A stretch of DNA of 64,000 nucleotides from assembly GCA_001510575.1 (NCBI GenBank), contig LNGK01000008.1, forward strand, positions 5,573,849 through 5,637,848. The letters are read 5' to 3'. Shown in pieces: positions 25,067 to 37,400 of the stretch. A model generated the notes under the pieces. It did not search any database. It was not told the DNA's origin and was given only the letters and a program-made list of their open reading frames with translations. Both the position numbers and the translations under genes were made by a program. This stretch comes from Knoxdaviesia capensis. Lineage: Eukaryota; Ascomycota; Sordariomycetes; Microascales; Gondwanamycetaceae. Numbering within the stretch: the first letter of the stretch is position 1; every line of letters starts with the position of its first letter.

Positions 25067-28000
25067 TTTTTTGGGGATTGAGTTTGGAGATGGGAAAACT
25101 GAGTGTTGCGATGAAAAGAAGCTCGAGTGAAGAAGAAAAGAAAGAAGGAAAGAAAAAAGAAGAAAAAAAAGCAGATAGCTTGTGATGACGATCGAAAAGG
25201 AGGTCAACAGTAGCGAGAGATGGTCAAGCGAAGCGGTATGACGAGGGCCTGGCAAACCAGGGTAGACACAAAATTACACAAGTGAAGAAGCAGCAGGCCA
25301 GATTTGAAGGTTGTGAGCAGATGTGAACGCACGTGAAAGTGGCCACAGCAGGTTGAAGGGGGGGGGTTTTTTTTTGCTCTGTTTCCTGTCTTTTGTTTTG
25401 GTACAGGCTAGGTGGGAGGAGCCTGGTCGTTGAACAAAATAAATGGGTAGAGTGCACAGGGATGTTCGTGTCAAGGTGCCAGGATGAGATGAAGACGTGT
25501 TAGCAGATGTATGGGAAACCAGTATTCGTATCTCGTATCCGTGAAGTCGGGAATGCCAGATAAGATGGTGCTTGATTGGGACGGAAATGTTCAAGAAGAA
25601 CAGGCCGGAAGGAGGAAGAGATATATAAAGCAGATGAAGGGGGGGGGCTTCTTTTCGTGTTTTGCCCTCCCACGGAAGTTTTTCTGGACCAAGGGCCGAA
25701 GGTCGTCAAAATGATGGCCGGGTTGGGTTTTGGCCTCCAAGGCAAAATGCGTGCAACAGACAACGCCTCCGCCACGGGGGTTTTGTGGTTGGTCAGAAGC
25801 GGATTGCGCAGGGCGAAATGACGAATGGCCAGGCCAGGGCGGCAGTGCTCGAAAAAGGTAGAGGGTAAAAAAGCGAAGGGGTTTCAAAGACAACTCGCTC
25901 TTTGTTTGGGCCAAGCTGCCACGGCCTGTGGTGAAGGTGCACACACGGCCAGCTGCCTGAAGATGGCTGATGGCGTCGGGGATGGCGGCGGCCGACTTTC
26001 TTCTCTCTGTTTCCCCAAAGGCGAGTGGTGAAACGACAGGCGGGAGAATGTCTCTAGGGTTTATTTATTGAGACAGGACTTCCATGAAATAGGAGGTCAG
26101 ATTGGAGGGCCCGAGGGGGGTAAGACAGATGTCTGAGGCTTGGCTGAAGGAGGAAGAAAGAAGTTGGAGTATGTATGTATGTAAGTGTTGATAGGCGAGG
26201 GACAGCAGGCCAGTCGGAATGTTCGTCGCAAAGTGGCAGAAGGATCCGTGGAAATGGCACGACCAACGAGACGAGGAAGCGGCAAGGGACGAGAAGAGAA
26301 GGCCAATGCAGTCACGAGGGCGCCGTGCATGAGAGGGACGCAGTAAGAGAATGGTCTGGAGTTGTCGCTATTGTTTGATTATTCCTTGACTGCCATACTT
26401 CTTGTTCCTCAGGAGGTGTCCGGTTTGATTAGAGGAGCCGTGATGAGTGCGTGGTTGGATTTAATGTTCCGATGGCTTCCAGCGTGATCTGGCCGCGTTC
26501 TGGTACGATTTGTGAGTGGTCTGGTGATATAGATCGACTAAGAAGTGACGAATCAGTCTCACAGGAAATGGTCAGACTCCAAGCTGTCTCGGAAGGTGGA
26601 GTGAAGAGAGAGAGATAGATAGAGAGAGAGAATGGAGATGTCGGATCAAGAGCGGAGAAGAGGTCGTAGACACGTCCAGAAGAAAAGACGAAGGGAAAGA
26701 GCCAGAATAGCGTTTCAAAAAGGGCCTGGCAAACAAGGGAAGCGGAGTAAAGGTGGTCGGACCGGCAATGGGAAAAACACCGTCGTTTGTCACTGGAGAG
26801 CAGAGCGGCTAAAGGAAAAGCGTGGGAACATACGTAGGACGGAGTTCTCAGGCGGTACACAGGCCACTACTCACAAGCCAAAAATCGATATATTTCCACG
26901 TCAGTTGGCAGTGCAAGGGAACGGCCGGCCAAAGAGGGGGGTGAGAGGGAATGTCAGCGGCCAAACGATGAGCGAATGCCAGGGGCTGAAGCGGTTAAGC
27001 TGGGGTACGCTTTAAGCCCTGAGTCGGGGATCGGAGTCTCAGTTCAGAATGTCTGGGGGGTGTGCCTGGGCCTGAGCCTTGAGCGTGTTGCCCGGGCTGC
27101 GTGAATGTCCAACGTGATGCAGTGAGGGGGAGACCAAAACATCTAGATGAGACACAGAAGACGAGGAGTGTGAAGACAGCGAGAGAGATGGAGATGTCGG
27201 GGCTTTGATTTGTGAATATGGCCGGCGGACTCGTATTGTGGTGCCGGGAGACGAGAGGATGCCGTGGAGTGTTGCTATATCCGGAGACAACAGCACGACT
27301 ATCAAAGAACTTGGATATATGCGTTTTGCTTGATCTAGGAGCTTCACAGAGAGCTGGATGGTTACCGTCGTTCTATCCAGGTGACGGTTTTATGACTGAC
27401 TATACACAGTGAGACGACGAGAATCGGAGATATATTCATTTAAGAAGGGGACTTTGCATATATTCGAACAGCCTTGAAACTGAGGGACGGTGATCACAGT
27501 GGAACGAGAGAGAGAGAGAGAGAGAGAGAGTGAGAGAGGTGGAAGAGAGAAATAAAAGTGAGAGAGAAAGATAAAAGGAATGAAGAGATCTTCGAAAGTA
27601 TTCTTCTGTGCCCTGGAATTTGCACTTTGTGTGGGGAGGGGAGGAGTGGAAATCTAACTAGAAAAAAAAATTTCAGTGATGGCGACATGCGGAAGGAGCG
27701 ATCGCGATGATTGATTCTCTTCGTTCCTTCCATGGCCTTAAATTTTATGAATATATCAAGCTAAAGTGGTCCATGAAACCCACCTTCGTTCGAACTACGA
27801 GTGTTTAGTGGGGTGGAGACGACAGGCACTTTTTGTTTTGCCTCGCAAAAGCGTAGCGAGAGTGAAGGTAGTGCGAAAGCGAGTGCAGACCAAAATAAAG
27901 CATGTGATTGTCACATTGTGACGAAGGAGGGGAAAACAGGAAATGGTCAGCCCCCCATGCTCGGTTTTTTTTTCCTCTAAAAAAGAAAATTGTTAGCGCG

Positions 28001-29619
28001 GGTGGGTTACAGTACTCAGTTGGTGCGCACTTGCCAGGCCAGGAAGGAAGGCGCAACCTGGCCCGTACACGGACTGCCTGCCCACAGTTGCAACAAGCCT
28101 TGAAACGGTGGTTTCCGTGAGGGGAGGAAGGAACGACTTGTCCACCTTTGATTGTTTGAGCAAGAAGGCGGAGATCTCAGAATGAGGATCAACGAGATTT
28201 TTGGAGGCGACAAATCGTGTCTTCAGCTTGGGATGTCCATGGACCCTAAGAACCCTAATGCCTATACCAAGAACTCGCCATTCCAACATTTCAAAGCCCA
28301 TTTGTAGGCTCAGAAGCCTAAAGATTAGCGCCTGCATTCTCGGCCCGCCCAGCATGTGCGCATTGTGCCGTTCCTGACTGTCCGGTTTTGAGTAGAGAAC
28401 TCCGTACGTCGGCACGGAGAGGATTATGACTTAGCCGGCGCCCTTCGGATTATCTTCCCTCCCCAAACCACACAAACCACCTCAATAATCTGGGATGTCT
28501 TCAATTCGTTCTCTAAGCTCAAGCTGCTGACATGTGCCTGCTTCTCGGCCACTCACCCGCCCTTGTTCCTCGCCGACTTCCAAGTTTTCCAGGTACTATT
28601 CTGGGTATCAAATGTTTGGTCGTCCGCCGCTGGTTGGACGGCCAGTACTCACACTTACGCGCACACACATCATGTCATCATCCCATGTTATCCAAGCCAC
28701 TCGCATCAGAATGGTGTTGGAGCTCGAGGGATGGATTGTCTTGCCCTGAGAGACAACCTTTTGTTGCATGGCCACACAGTGTCGTTGATGTCGGCTTTTC
28801 GCGGTCCGATAATGCGGGTACGTCACTATGTGGATTTTCTTTTTGGTGGGTGGGTTGAGATAACTGCGAACCCAGCACGGTGGACCGGCCTAAAGATAGG
28901 GTGTTAATGAAGGCATATAGCCCGGATCTCGGAGTGTGCAAAGTTTCGCTCGGCCGAAGTCTCTGCGGAAGTCTCTTCAGGTTCAATTGAGATGGAGATA
29001 ACTGCCTGCACACCTTCATTGAAACCAACGCGTGAGTATCTGCATGTGGAGAGACTCGGGCGCCTAGTAAGCACCCGTAAAGTTGGCGGAGTTTCCACGG
29101 CTCGACGAACCCCTCAAGCAGAAAGCACATCAGCGAGCGCCCTTTGAGAAGACGGCATTAATACCAGCAAACCGGAGAATTATCAGACAACGGGCCACCC
29201 TCGATGGTTTTCCTCCGGGCCTCATCTCAGGCACAGGCAGCCCTTGTGTGTCGACGAGGCGTTGCCATTGGCCATGCTGGGAAGTTCCGTGTATAGCTAG
29301 GGCTTAGGGTTATTGGATCTGGTATAACAGCTGACAGCAGCTGGCCACAGCTGACATCAATCTGGTGCAACATTACAAATCGAACTTCTGGAAAGAACTT
29401 GGATCGTCTCCTTTGTCACTTTTGCCTGACAAATTGAAGCTGGCGATACTTGTCGCCCAATTCCGGTTCCTCGTGTCCCGAAGTTCAAAACCCGCCAGAG
29501 GAGATATCGCAGCTCTGAAATTCGTTCCTTTGTACTCTAAACCTTCCGCTCATTGACGACAACGTCATCTGTTAATTTTTTTTCTTTGTACTTTTCGTTT
29601 TCTTTCCAACACAGCGGCC
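25067..29619. other. Divergent intergenic region, no gene seen
   Basis: 4.5 kb between the phosphatase and GPI8 starts. Purine-rich on plus next to 25067 (leader of the minus-strand gene). GA runs lie at about 26590-26632 and 27506-27530. CCCTAA-type motifs lie near 28236-28252 and 29299-29311. ORFs are short and carry no recognisable domain. Confidence 0.5.
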
Positions 29620-30953
29620 ATGCACCTGTCGTCGGTCCTCCGGGTGCCGGCTCTGTTGCTGGCAGCACTGCTGGCCACGGCGCCGGGCGCGGTGCACGCG
29701 CAACACACGAGCAACTGGGCGGTGCTGGTCGGCACGTCGCGGTTCTGGTTCAACTACCGCCACCTGGCGAATGTGCTGTCGATCTACCGCACGGTGAAGC
29801 GGCTGGGCATTCCGGACTCGCAGATCATCCTCATGCTGCCGGACGACATGGCGTGCAACCCGCGCAACGCGTTCCCGGGCACCGTGTACAGCAACTCCGA
29901 CCGCGCCGTCGATCTGTACGGCGACAACATCGAGGTCGACTACCGCGGCTACGAGGTCACCGTCGAGAACTTCATCCGCCTGCTGACCGACCGCGTCGGC
30001 GCCGAGATGCCCCGCAGCAAGCGACTGTTGACCGACGATCGCAGCAATATCCTCGTGTATATGACCGGCCATGGCGGCAACGAGTTCCTCAAGTTCCAGG
30101 ATGCCGAGGAGATTGGCGCGTTTGATCTGGCGGATGCCTTTGAGCAGATGTGGGAGAAGAAGAGGTGTGTCGATTCTCATGGTCCTCTGCGATGAAGACA
30201 TGGGTATACTAACGCTGGCGGAACAGATACCACGAAATCCTCTTCATGATCGACACCTGCCAAGCCAACACCATGTACAGCAAGCTCTACTCGCCCAACA
30301 TCATCGCCACCGGCTCCGCCGAGCTCGACCAATCCTCATACTCGCACCACGCCGACAACGACGTCGGCGTGGCGGTCATCGACCGCTTTACCTTCTACAT
30401 CCTCGAGTACCTCGAGAGCCAGGTACAGGACATGAGCAGCAAAACCACGCTGGGCGACATGTTCGATAGCTACGACCCGGCCAAGATCCACTCGACGCCC
30501 GGCGTGCGCTACGACCTGTTCCGCGGCGGCGCCAGCACGGCGCGCAGCCGCCTGATCACCGACTTCTTCGGCAACGTGCAGAACGTCGAGGTGCAGCAGC
30601 AGGCCGCCGGCGGCGCCAACGCTACCCGCCAGGAAGAGGAGCTGCTGCAGCTCAGCAAGACGATTGCGGAGCTCCGCCGCCGGGCCGATGTCCAGGAGGA
30701 GGCTGACAAGGAGGCGGCGGCGGCTGATGATGCACTGCGCAGTAGCAGTGAGTCGGCGGCTGCCGCGGCTGCCACCCTCGCGTCGGCCAACGAGTCCGGG
30801 AAGTCGGCGGGCGCTGCTGGCGGTGTCCACGAGAAGATCCACACGGCCCAGCCTCTCACTGATAGCAACTGGATGTCCAAGAAGATTGCCGGTGCCACTG
30901 TGGTGGCCGGCTGCATGCTGATCTGGGGAGTCAGTTCCTATGTTGGCTTGTAG
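29620..30953 (+). CDS. GPI8: GPI-anchor transamidase catalytic subunit GPI8
   Basis: Caspase-fold C13 cysteine protease of the ER GPI-transamidase complex; it cleaves the C-terminal signal of proproteins and joins them to GPI. Two exons: 29620-30164 and 30227-30953, 423 residues. The 62-nt intron has a GTGTGT donor, a perfect TACTAAC branch site and a CAG acceptor. A signal peptide covers about residues 1-27 and ends at VHA. The catalytic dyad is H151 in MTGHGGNEF and C193 in [12 protein letters not shown]. One C-terminal transmembrane helix lies at about 398-421. Between protease and helix is an Ala/Glu-rich, probably coiled-coil linker of about 100 residues. Start ATG is in GCCATG context. 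TFIIIC subunit follows on the same strand after 0.44 kb. Confidence 0.96.
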
Positions 30954-31391
30954 TCTTGTCAGTAGTTGTTCGGGTGCTTGTCATGTTGTGTTCTCCGGTA
31001 GTGATATCTCTGTCTGTGTGCATTATTTGTCCTTGAGTGGTCAATTGGAGTATATATTGTTGGATTCTTGTAGGTTCAGTTCTGAGCGGCGTTTTGGTTA
31101 TTCTTATCTCTTCCTGCAATCACATCACCATGTGTTGTAGATATATCAAGTGTTTTCATGAAAGTTGTTCATGCGAGAATCATGTGTATTCATTGTGGTG
31201 ATGCGTGAAGTATTTTCAGAGTGCTAGATGAAAAAGAGTAGAATAATCGATTGTTGGCGAGGATTTCTTTTCTTGAGGGCCCTTCCCGAAGCTATCACGA
31301 ATTATTAACATCGAACCCTAATTTTCGCACCTAATTTTTTTCTCTCCTACACAGACGAAACCCTCCGAACACTCATCTTCCAAATCCCGTC
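30954..31391. other. Intergenic GPI8-TFIIIC
   Basis: GPI8 3' flank and the TFIIIC-subunit promoter. A CGAACCCTAATTT motif (telobox-like) lies at about 31311-31323, some 70 bp before the next ATG. No gene seen. Confidence 0.5.
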
Positions 31392-34354
31392 ATGACCACT
31401 CCTACCATCCCGGATTCTTCTCAAGATATACCCGTGAGCATTTCCTTGGTATACTGATTCCCCGTTCACTCACCATCTGCTAACCTGTCGTCTCTTCAGA
31501 TCCCCAAACTTCGTCCGGTCCGGCTTCCATGGCGGCCGCTGACCTCGCGCGCAATCGCTTGGTCGAGTGACGGCGAGCTGGCCGTCGCTTCAGACGATGC
31601 CGTGCATGTCTTCCTCCCGATATTTGCAGCGCGGCAGGACGCCGAAGAGGACCGGTGGGAGACCGACTCGGGCAGCGGCGATGGCTCCACCGACGAGGAG
31701 GCGGCCGATGACGGCGACGTTGAGATGCTGGGGATGAGCGGCGACTTCAGTGGGCGCGGGTCGAGTCCCGTGGCGGTTGGGTCGGCTGCTGATGAGCCCC
31801 CGCCGGCGCAGCAGAGCGCGCCGCGCCAGTTCTCCGGCCCGCACGTGTGCATCCCGGTCAAAGCCGCCGCCACCGCACCAACCACCATGCCCGCGCCGCA
31901 GCTGCCGATCCCGCAGCCGCTGGCGCAGGCGCTCACGCTCACGTGGTCGCCGATCGGCTTGGGGCTGAACGGCCGGCCGGTGCTTGCGGTGCTGCTGTCG
32001 ACGGGCTTTGTCGCTGTGTATGGCGAGGCGCCGTTCCGGCGGTGGAGCCTGCCGGGCGCTGCAAACGGCACGGCGGGGGCAGACCCGCGGACATCTCCCG
32101 GGAGAGACGCAGGACCCTCGGAGGACGCGGCGGTGGTGACCGTGCGCTCGCTGGACGCGTGGATGCAGCTGTGGACGATGGGCGACAACATGCCGGAGCT
32201 CGCCACAATCACGCGCGCCGGCCACCGCCGCCAGGCGCGCAAAGGCGCAACGGCCCCACCAGCACCAAGAGGACGCCACCCCCGAGGCCGTATAGCTGCG
32301 ACTTCGGACGACTTTATTGCTGCGGTGGCGTGGGCGCCGGCACTCCCGGCGGCGGGGCGGCCGGTGCGCGGGCGGGCGATCCTAGCCTACGCGACCGATA
32401 TTGGCGAGATTGTGGTGGTTGCTGTGCATAACCGGCTGACTAACTACGACGCGCAGCAGCGCGACGGCGAACTGCCGTGGGAGATGGTCGAGATGGCGCG
32501 GTTTGCGGCGTGTGGGCCGCATACGCCGCCGGCGCCAACGCCAGACACCGAGACCGGCGGGGCGGCAGTCGGAGCGGACGATGACTTGGATGTGCGGGCT
32601 GCGAGTCTGAGTCTAGCGTGGTCGGCGTGGGCCAAGGACGACGACCGCGCGTCGTCGTCGCTGGGCCCGTGGACGGCGACGCTGGCGTACATGGCGCGGG
32701 ACTACGTGGGCTTTCGCCGCATCACTGTGAAGGATGTGGGCGGGGGCTATTCGGCCAGCTCGCCGTCTGGGATTCATCGCTGGATTCCGCATGTGGATGT
32801 GGATGAGTATGACTCTCTGGGAGTGTGCATGCATCTGGAGGCTGATGCATTTTTCGAGTGGGAAGAAGGGGTAAGTGGTATACCAACAGTCCATATACAC
32901 ATACCCCTTTCTATCTATCTACTGACTTTCAATCTAGATCATCAAGGAAGCCGCTGGCAAAGTTGGCCGGGGCGTAATCATCACACCGTTTGAAGCGAAG
33001 CCCTTCAAGGTGTTTGTCACCGGCCCCAAACAGCCCCCCATTCCCTTACACAGCCCGTCTCTCTGTGGCGCGAAGGATCTCGATGACAGCATAGAACGAA
33101 ATCCCATCGCAGGTAATGCTCTCCATGCACCCCATCCCCAACCTGGGAGTATCTTGCTAATCTAGGCTCAGGCATCATAATCGAGCCACTCCGCGCATCA
33201 ACCCCGGGCCCCACACCCCGGTTCTCATTCGTCCGGTCCGCTGTAACCAGCACCACCGTCGACTCCTGGCTCGAGCACGTCCCACCGCCACGCCGCGACG
33301 CGCCGCTCCCGCAATGGGCCGAGCGGATCCGCCGGGCCGTGGCGCTCGAGCTGCCGGAATCTACCGTGATGAAGGGGGTCGACTCGGACTCGGACAGCGG
33401 CGACGAGGTTGCGCTGGATGGCGCCGGCACGGGGACTGGCGATGACGATGAAGACGAGGACGGGGAAGACGAGGATGACGACGAGGACGACGACGAGGAT
33501 GGTGCGTCGGGGGACGAGGAGGACGACGACGACGATGCGGATGAAGAGGAGGATGAAGAGGTGGACGACGACGATGCCGGTGCCGGCGGGCTGGTGGCGG
33601 CGGCCGAGCCCTCACTCCACCCATTCAGCATCCGCATCTGGGGGCTGGCGCGTGGCCCGTTCGCGACGGGCACCTCGGCGCTGCTGTACACGAAACGCAG
33701 CACTGTTCGCTCGCCGGACGCCACAGTCCCCAAGTCCAAGCTTGCCTTCGCATGGCCGCCATCTACGCCGACGTCCCTGTCTCTCGACCCTCCCACTGCC
33801 GTCTCCGCAGCTGGATCTTCTGTTGGAGTCGGTTTACCTCCCGCGTCGACTGAGGCAGCCCTCTGGGGCTGGATGTACGGTGCTGGAGCACCTGTGCCTG
33901 GGATCTTCGACGGAGACGTCGCCAACAGCCAGACTGACGCCCGGCCACTCCGTGCGCTGTTCTCCCAGGTGTCCTTTGCCCAGCAATGTCCGTTCTGCGA
34001 CGGCGATCTCCATCGGGTCTCCATCGGCCGGACAGAGTGTGCCGATGGCCACGCCTTCGGTAAGTCCTGTCTCTCGCGGCATGGTTAGGGTGTAACCCAC
34101 ACACCTAACCCTAACTGTTCTCGTCGCCGCTAACAAGTAACCGTTGGTGTGTAGCGGCGTGCTCGGCCAGCGGAACCGCCATTCTCGCCCCGGGAATCTC
34201 AATGATGTGTGGACTGTGTGGCCGACGCCGGCTGCACGTTGACGAACTGCGCCGGGTTATTCGGGAGCATCTCCCGGACAAGGCGGCCGAGCTGGACCAG
34301 GCGATACATGGAGATGGGGGACAGTGTAATATCTGTGGCGGGAAGTTCATATGA
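31392..34354 (+). CDS. TFIIIC subunit with N-terminal WD-type domain and C-terminal zinc finger
   Basis: Component of the RNA polymerase III factor TFIIIC (GTF3C4/TFIIIC90-like; fungal Sfc9/Tfc8-type), acting on tRNA genes in the nucleus. Five exons: 31392-31433, 31500-32870, 32938-33112, 33166-34059 and 34155-34354, 893 residues; all phases agree and branch sites CTAAC are visible. Exon 2 opens with a beta-propeller blade (AIAWSSDGELAVASDDAVHVF), typical of the TFIIIC delta N-terminal domain. An acidic Asp/Glu run of about 60 residues sits in exon 4. The C-terminal zinc-binding domain holds CPFC, the CADGHAF segment, CGLCGR and CNICGGKF. A weak point is the low conservation between propeller and finger. 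AATAAA occurs about 80 bp after the stop. Confidence 0.88.
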
Positions 34355-34854
34355 TGCGGAACACTTCAACGAAAAATATATAGAAATCAAAAGATTTTTT
34401 TTTTTTAAAAAAGATTTTGTACATAGAACGCACAATAAAATTGAAAACAACATGAAAAGTGCAGGCCGTTAACAGTGAGCCGGCAAACGGGGTAAATCAC
34501 CCCGGTGAGAAGTTCCGGTGTTTATTCCGCCCGAAAGTGTCATGTTCGGGAACGGTGGGTGGGATTTAATGCCTGCCATAATCAGCGACCTTTTGGGGTA
34601 CAGCTTTGAAACCGCCCTCCACCCCTCCAAAAAGGTACCTGCCTCCGAATTGCGACAATGACGCACCATTTGTTAAAAGCCTTCCTCCGTTTATCCGTCC
34701 AGCTTCATAAAAGACAACCTTCTTCCTCCTTTCTGGCATCTGATTTCGTCTTCCCTACAACAAGTTTATCTCGACATTTCCAGTATCAATTGAAGCAGAA
34801 CTTCCATAACCCCTCCCCCGCATTCCCCGTTATCGATAACAACCTGTCAAGAAA
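34355..34854. other. Intergenic, promoter of CoA-binding gene
   Basis: TFIIIC-subunit 3' UTR (T/A-rich, AATAAA near 34433) followed by a pyrimidine-rich leader of the next gene. No gene seen. Confidence 0.5.
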
Positions 34855-35394
34855 ATGTCCACCGCCGAAGCCGCCCGTCTCTTCTTCTCGTCGCCACACT
34901 TCGCCGTCGTCGGCGCCAGCGCGAACAAAGCCAAGTTCGGCTACAAGAGCGAGTTTCCCCCCCCACCTCCCTCTCCATGTGTCTCTCTCCCACTAACCCC
35001 CCCAACAGTCTTCCGCTGGTACAAGCTCCACAACCTGTCCGTAACACCCATCAACCCCACCACCCCCTCCATCGCCGTCGCCCTCGCCCGCCCCGGCTCC
35101 TCCGAAGACGTCCCCACGCTGCCGACCCTCGCCGCGCTGCCCGACCCCGCCGCCACGAGCGTCTCCGTCGTCACCCCGCCAGCCGCCACCCTCCAGGTGC
35201 TGCACGAGGCCCGCGCGCTCGGCATCCCCGCCGTGTGGCTGCAGCCGGGCACCTTCGACCAGGCCGTGCTGGAGTATGCCCGCGAAGAGGGGGCGTTCAA
35301 GGCCGTTGTGGCGGGCCCCGGAGGCGACGGCGATGAGGGCTGGTGTGTGCTTGTTGATGGCGAGAAGGCTTTGAATATGGCGGGGAAGTTGTGA
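34855..35394 (+). CDS. CoA-binding (YccU-type) Rossmann protein
   Basis: A small CoA-binding-domain protein of about 159 residues; biochemical role unknown. The unspliced frame is open throughout (179 codons), but the family reads GYK directly into FRWY. Removing 34949-35008 (60 nt, GC donor GCGAGT, CTAAC branch, CAACAG acceptor) restores this as GYKIFRWYKLHNLSVTPINP. The exons are then 34855-34948 and 35009-35394. A GT donor at 34953 would shift the frame and is rejected. The Rossmann start FAVVGASANKAKFGYK, the VTPINP strand, the SVVTPPAAT segment and IPAVWLQPG are visible. The unspliced form would insert a 20-residue Pro/Ser-rich loop and remain translatable. Convergent with the F-box-like gene. 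Confidence 0.85.
   Translation: MSTAEAARLFFSSPHFAVVGASANKAKFGYKSEFPPPPPSPCVSLPLTPPTVFRWYKLHNLSVTPINPTTPSIAVALARPGSSEDVPTLPTLAALPDPAATSVSVVTPPAATLQVLHEARALGIPAVWLQPGTFDQAVLEYAREEGAFKAVVAGPGGDGDEGWCVLVDGEKALNMAGKL
34949..35008 (+). other. GC-AG intron, 60 nt, frame-neutral
   Basis: Starts GCGAGT after AAGA and ends CTAACCCCCCCAACAG. It is the only phase-1 donor that joins the conserved blocks on either side. Length is a multiple of three and it lacks a stop, so retention would not break the frame. Confidence 0.7.
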
Positions 35395-35867
35395 ACGTCA
35401 CGTCCTATATATACATGCATGAATGATAAGACCCGAGTGAAATGCATTTGCGCACGCGGCTTACGGAGGAACACACTGGCATGTAATAAAAACAGTATTG
35501 AGAAACGAAACGATGTGGCATTGCGAAAAAAAAAGAGTCCCATGAACCTAAAGCCTAGCACCCTGACCCTGACGGGGTGGGAATGGTATTGCCCATGCAG
35601 AACGCCAGCTCTTCATCAGGAAGGATGAAGAAGCAAATGGAAAAATGACCACAAAAAAAAGAGGAACCATGCAACAGCCCGAAATAACATTCAGAACGCC
35701 GTTGTGAGATTGAGCCCACCAGTTAACCGTCCATGTCCTTGGAGAGAATGAGAAAAGAAAAAGCAAAACCCGGAAATCGCCATCGTCGTGTCATCATCAG
35801 CCATTGAGCACCCTTCATTGGAAGACGAAGCTGAACATCATATCACGGCAAAAAGCCTTGTAGCAGT
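35395..35867. other. Convergent 3' spacer
   Basis: 3' flanks of the CoA-binding gene (an AATAAA lies near 35483) and of the F-box-like gene. No gene seen. Confidence 0.5.
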
Positions 35868-37400
35868 TTACATCATATCGTCAAGATCCATAACATAGTC
35901 AAGGAACGACGGGCCGGGATGGGTGTCGCCACAGCAAGGGCAAATCTGGCTATCATCGTCACCCGACGGCAGGATGCGGCTGCTCTCCGTGTGCTTGGGG
36001 TAGCCGCTCTCACGTCCAAAGGCTACCCAACTCCGCTCCTCGCTGTCGCGCGAGACCGGCACGCGTTTCCAGATCACCGACGAGCCCAGGCCAGGCCACT
36101 GGGGATGTCCAAGCTCAGGCGGAACCGACCGGCGCGGCACATCGGGCTGCAACGGACCCATTAGAGTAACAGCCGGGTGGAAGACCGCAGGATGACCATT
36201 GCTGCCCTGGCTGGCGCCACCACTGGACGACGAGTCGTTGCTGCCACCCGATGAAGACTTCTCACGTTGAGGAACCAGCCAGCCCCGAATCACGCGCGAG
36301 CAGCAACCTTTACCGCTCAGGGGCTTCATTCCCGAGCGGTTCTGGAAGAAGGTGGCCGGGCCCGAGATAAGCAGACCACCGTCCTTCAGCATGCCGGTGA
36401 GCTCGGACGAAGCCTTGCAGCCCGGCTCATCGTCCGGCATGCCGGTGACTTGCAGCTCGTTCAGCGTGCATCCGAGCTCGTGGGAAGCCAGGTCGTGGAA
36501 CTCAGATCCAGTGAAGGCCAGAACAAAGGGCGCAAAGTTGACCAGGTCAAGGCGCAGAGACAGCAGGTTCGGAAACAGCCGCGCCGGAGATTCAGTCACC
36601 GACGTGGTGTTGACGCTCTGCGGGGACGTGTAGGGGGGCCGCAGGGCCATCAGAAAATCCGACACCTGGTTCCAGGAGTAGCTGCGGAAGCCACTTCGCT
36701 CGAGTCTATTGGGCTGAGGGCGGCGCTGCACTCTCAGGGTCATATTTCGCTTGAAGCTGAAGTGATACTCGCGAGACATGGAGTAACGGTCATCGTCGCT
36801 GTCGGTAAAGTACTGAGCAATGATGCGGAAGGTCACCTGCTTGACCTGCGATCGGATCGACACATCCAGCTCGCCAAACTTGCGGAGAGCCTGGCAGGTT
36901 GTGAAGGTGAACTTGTTACGGGTCCAGAGGAGGCGGTGGCCCTCGCGGTGGAAGATCTTGCATGTAGCCAGCAGATTGATGTTGATGCCCCGGGTAACGT
37001 CCCGCTCGGGCGCGGACAGATTCTCCGGCTTCAGCTTCGACAACGGATCAATGATGGTCTTGGGATTGGTGACGCTGTACTCCAAAATGCGCAGGAGGAG
37101 TTCGAGCGGCAGGTACGGGTTTGTGGGCTTCGAGCCGCCCGTGCTGCGGCGGGTGGTGCGTCGAGTTCCGGCAATGACTTCGGCATTGTACATGTAGTCG
37201 GAAGAAGCCGCGGACCAGGAAATGCCGTTTTCGCGAAGAAGCCGCTTAAGCTTCAAGTTCTCGTCGCTAAGGGACTTGTTCTTCGCGTGTAGGTCGGGGT
37301 TGTAGAGCTCTTCGACCTGAGAATCAGGATCACGACACTCCCACGGAATCATCTGTTCATCACCGTTATCACCGTCAAGAAAGTTGCCCAGCAAGTCCAT
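35868..37400 (-). CDS. F-box-like fungal protein of unknown function
   Basis: Single exon, 510 residues; ATG at 37400. The N-terminal part is acidic, followed by a Leu/Lys-rich heptad-like stretch (SLSDENLKLKRLLRENG) that may form a short coiled coil. At about residue 97 an F-box-like helix begins (PLELLLRILEYSV), followed by LLATCKIFHREGHRLLW, as in many fungal F-box-type proteins with an Ile/Leu-rich repeat-like region after it. The C-terminus is Ser/Gly-rich and ends with a CPCCGDTH motif that could bind metal. If a true F-box, it would recruit substrates to an SCF ubiquitin ligase; this is inference from one motif. The upstream leader is purine-rich on plus. No homologue name can be given. 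Confidence 0.75.
   Translation of the reverse strand: MDLLGNFLDGDNGDEQMIPWECRDPDSQVEELYNPDLHAKNKSLSDENLKLKRLLRENGISWSAASSDYMYNAEVIAGTRRTTRRSTGGSKPTNPYLPLELLLRILEYSVTNPKTIIDPLSKLKPENLSAPERDVTRGININLLATCKIFHREGHRLLWTRNKFTFTTCQALRKFGELDVSIRSQVKQVTFRIIAQYFTDSDDDRYSMSREYHFSFKRNMTLRVQRRPQPNRLERSGFRSYSWNQVSDFLMALRPPYTSPQSVNTTSVTESPARLFPNLLSLRLDLVNFAPFVLAFTGSEFHDLASHELGCTLNELQVTGMPDDEPGCKASSELTGMLKDGGLLISGPATFFQNRSGMKPLSGKGCCSRVIRGWLVPQREKSSSGGSNDSSSSGGASQGSNGHPAVFHPAVTLMGPLQPDVPRRSVPPELGHPQWPGLGSSVIWKRVPVSRDSEERSWVAFGRESGYPKHTESSRILPSGDDDSQICPCCGDTHPGPSFLDYVMDLDDMM

Noticed and set aside
34953..35008. GT-AG intron in the CoA-binding gene
   Set aside because: Length of 56 nt shifts the frame and destroys the conserved FRWY...VTPINP block; the GC donor at 34949 keeps it.
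36267..37292. 341-codon plus-strand open frame over the F-box-like gene
   Set aside because: Antisense shadow; the minus frame has a proper ATG, consistent domains and longer length.
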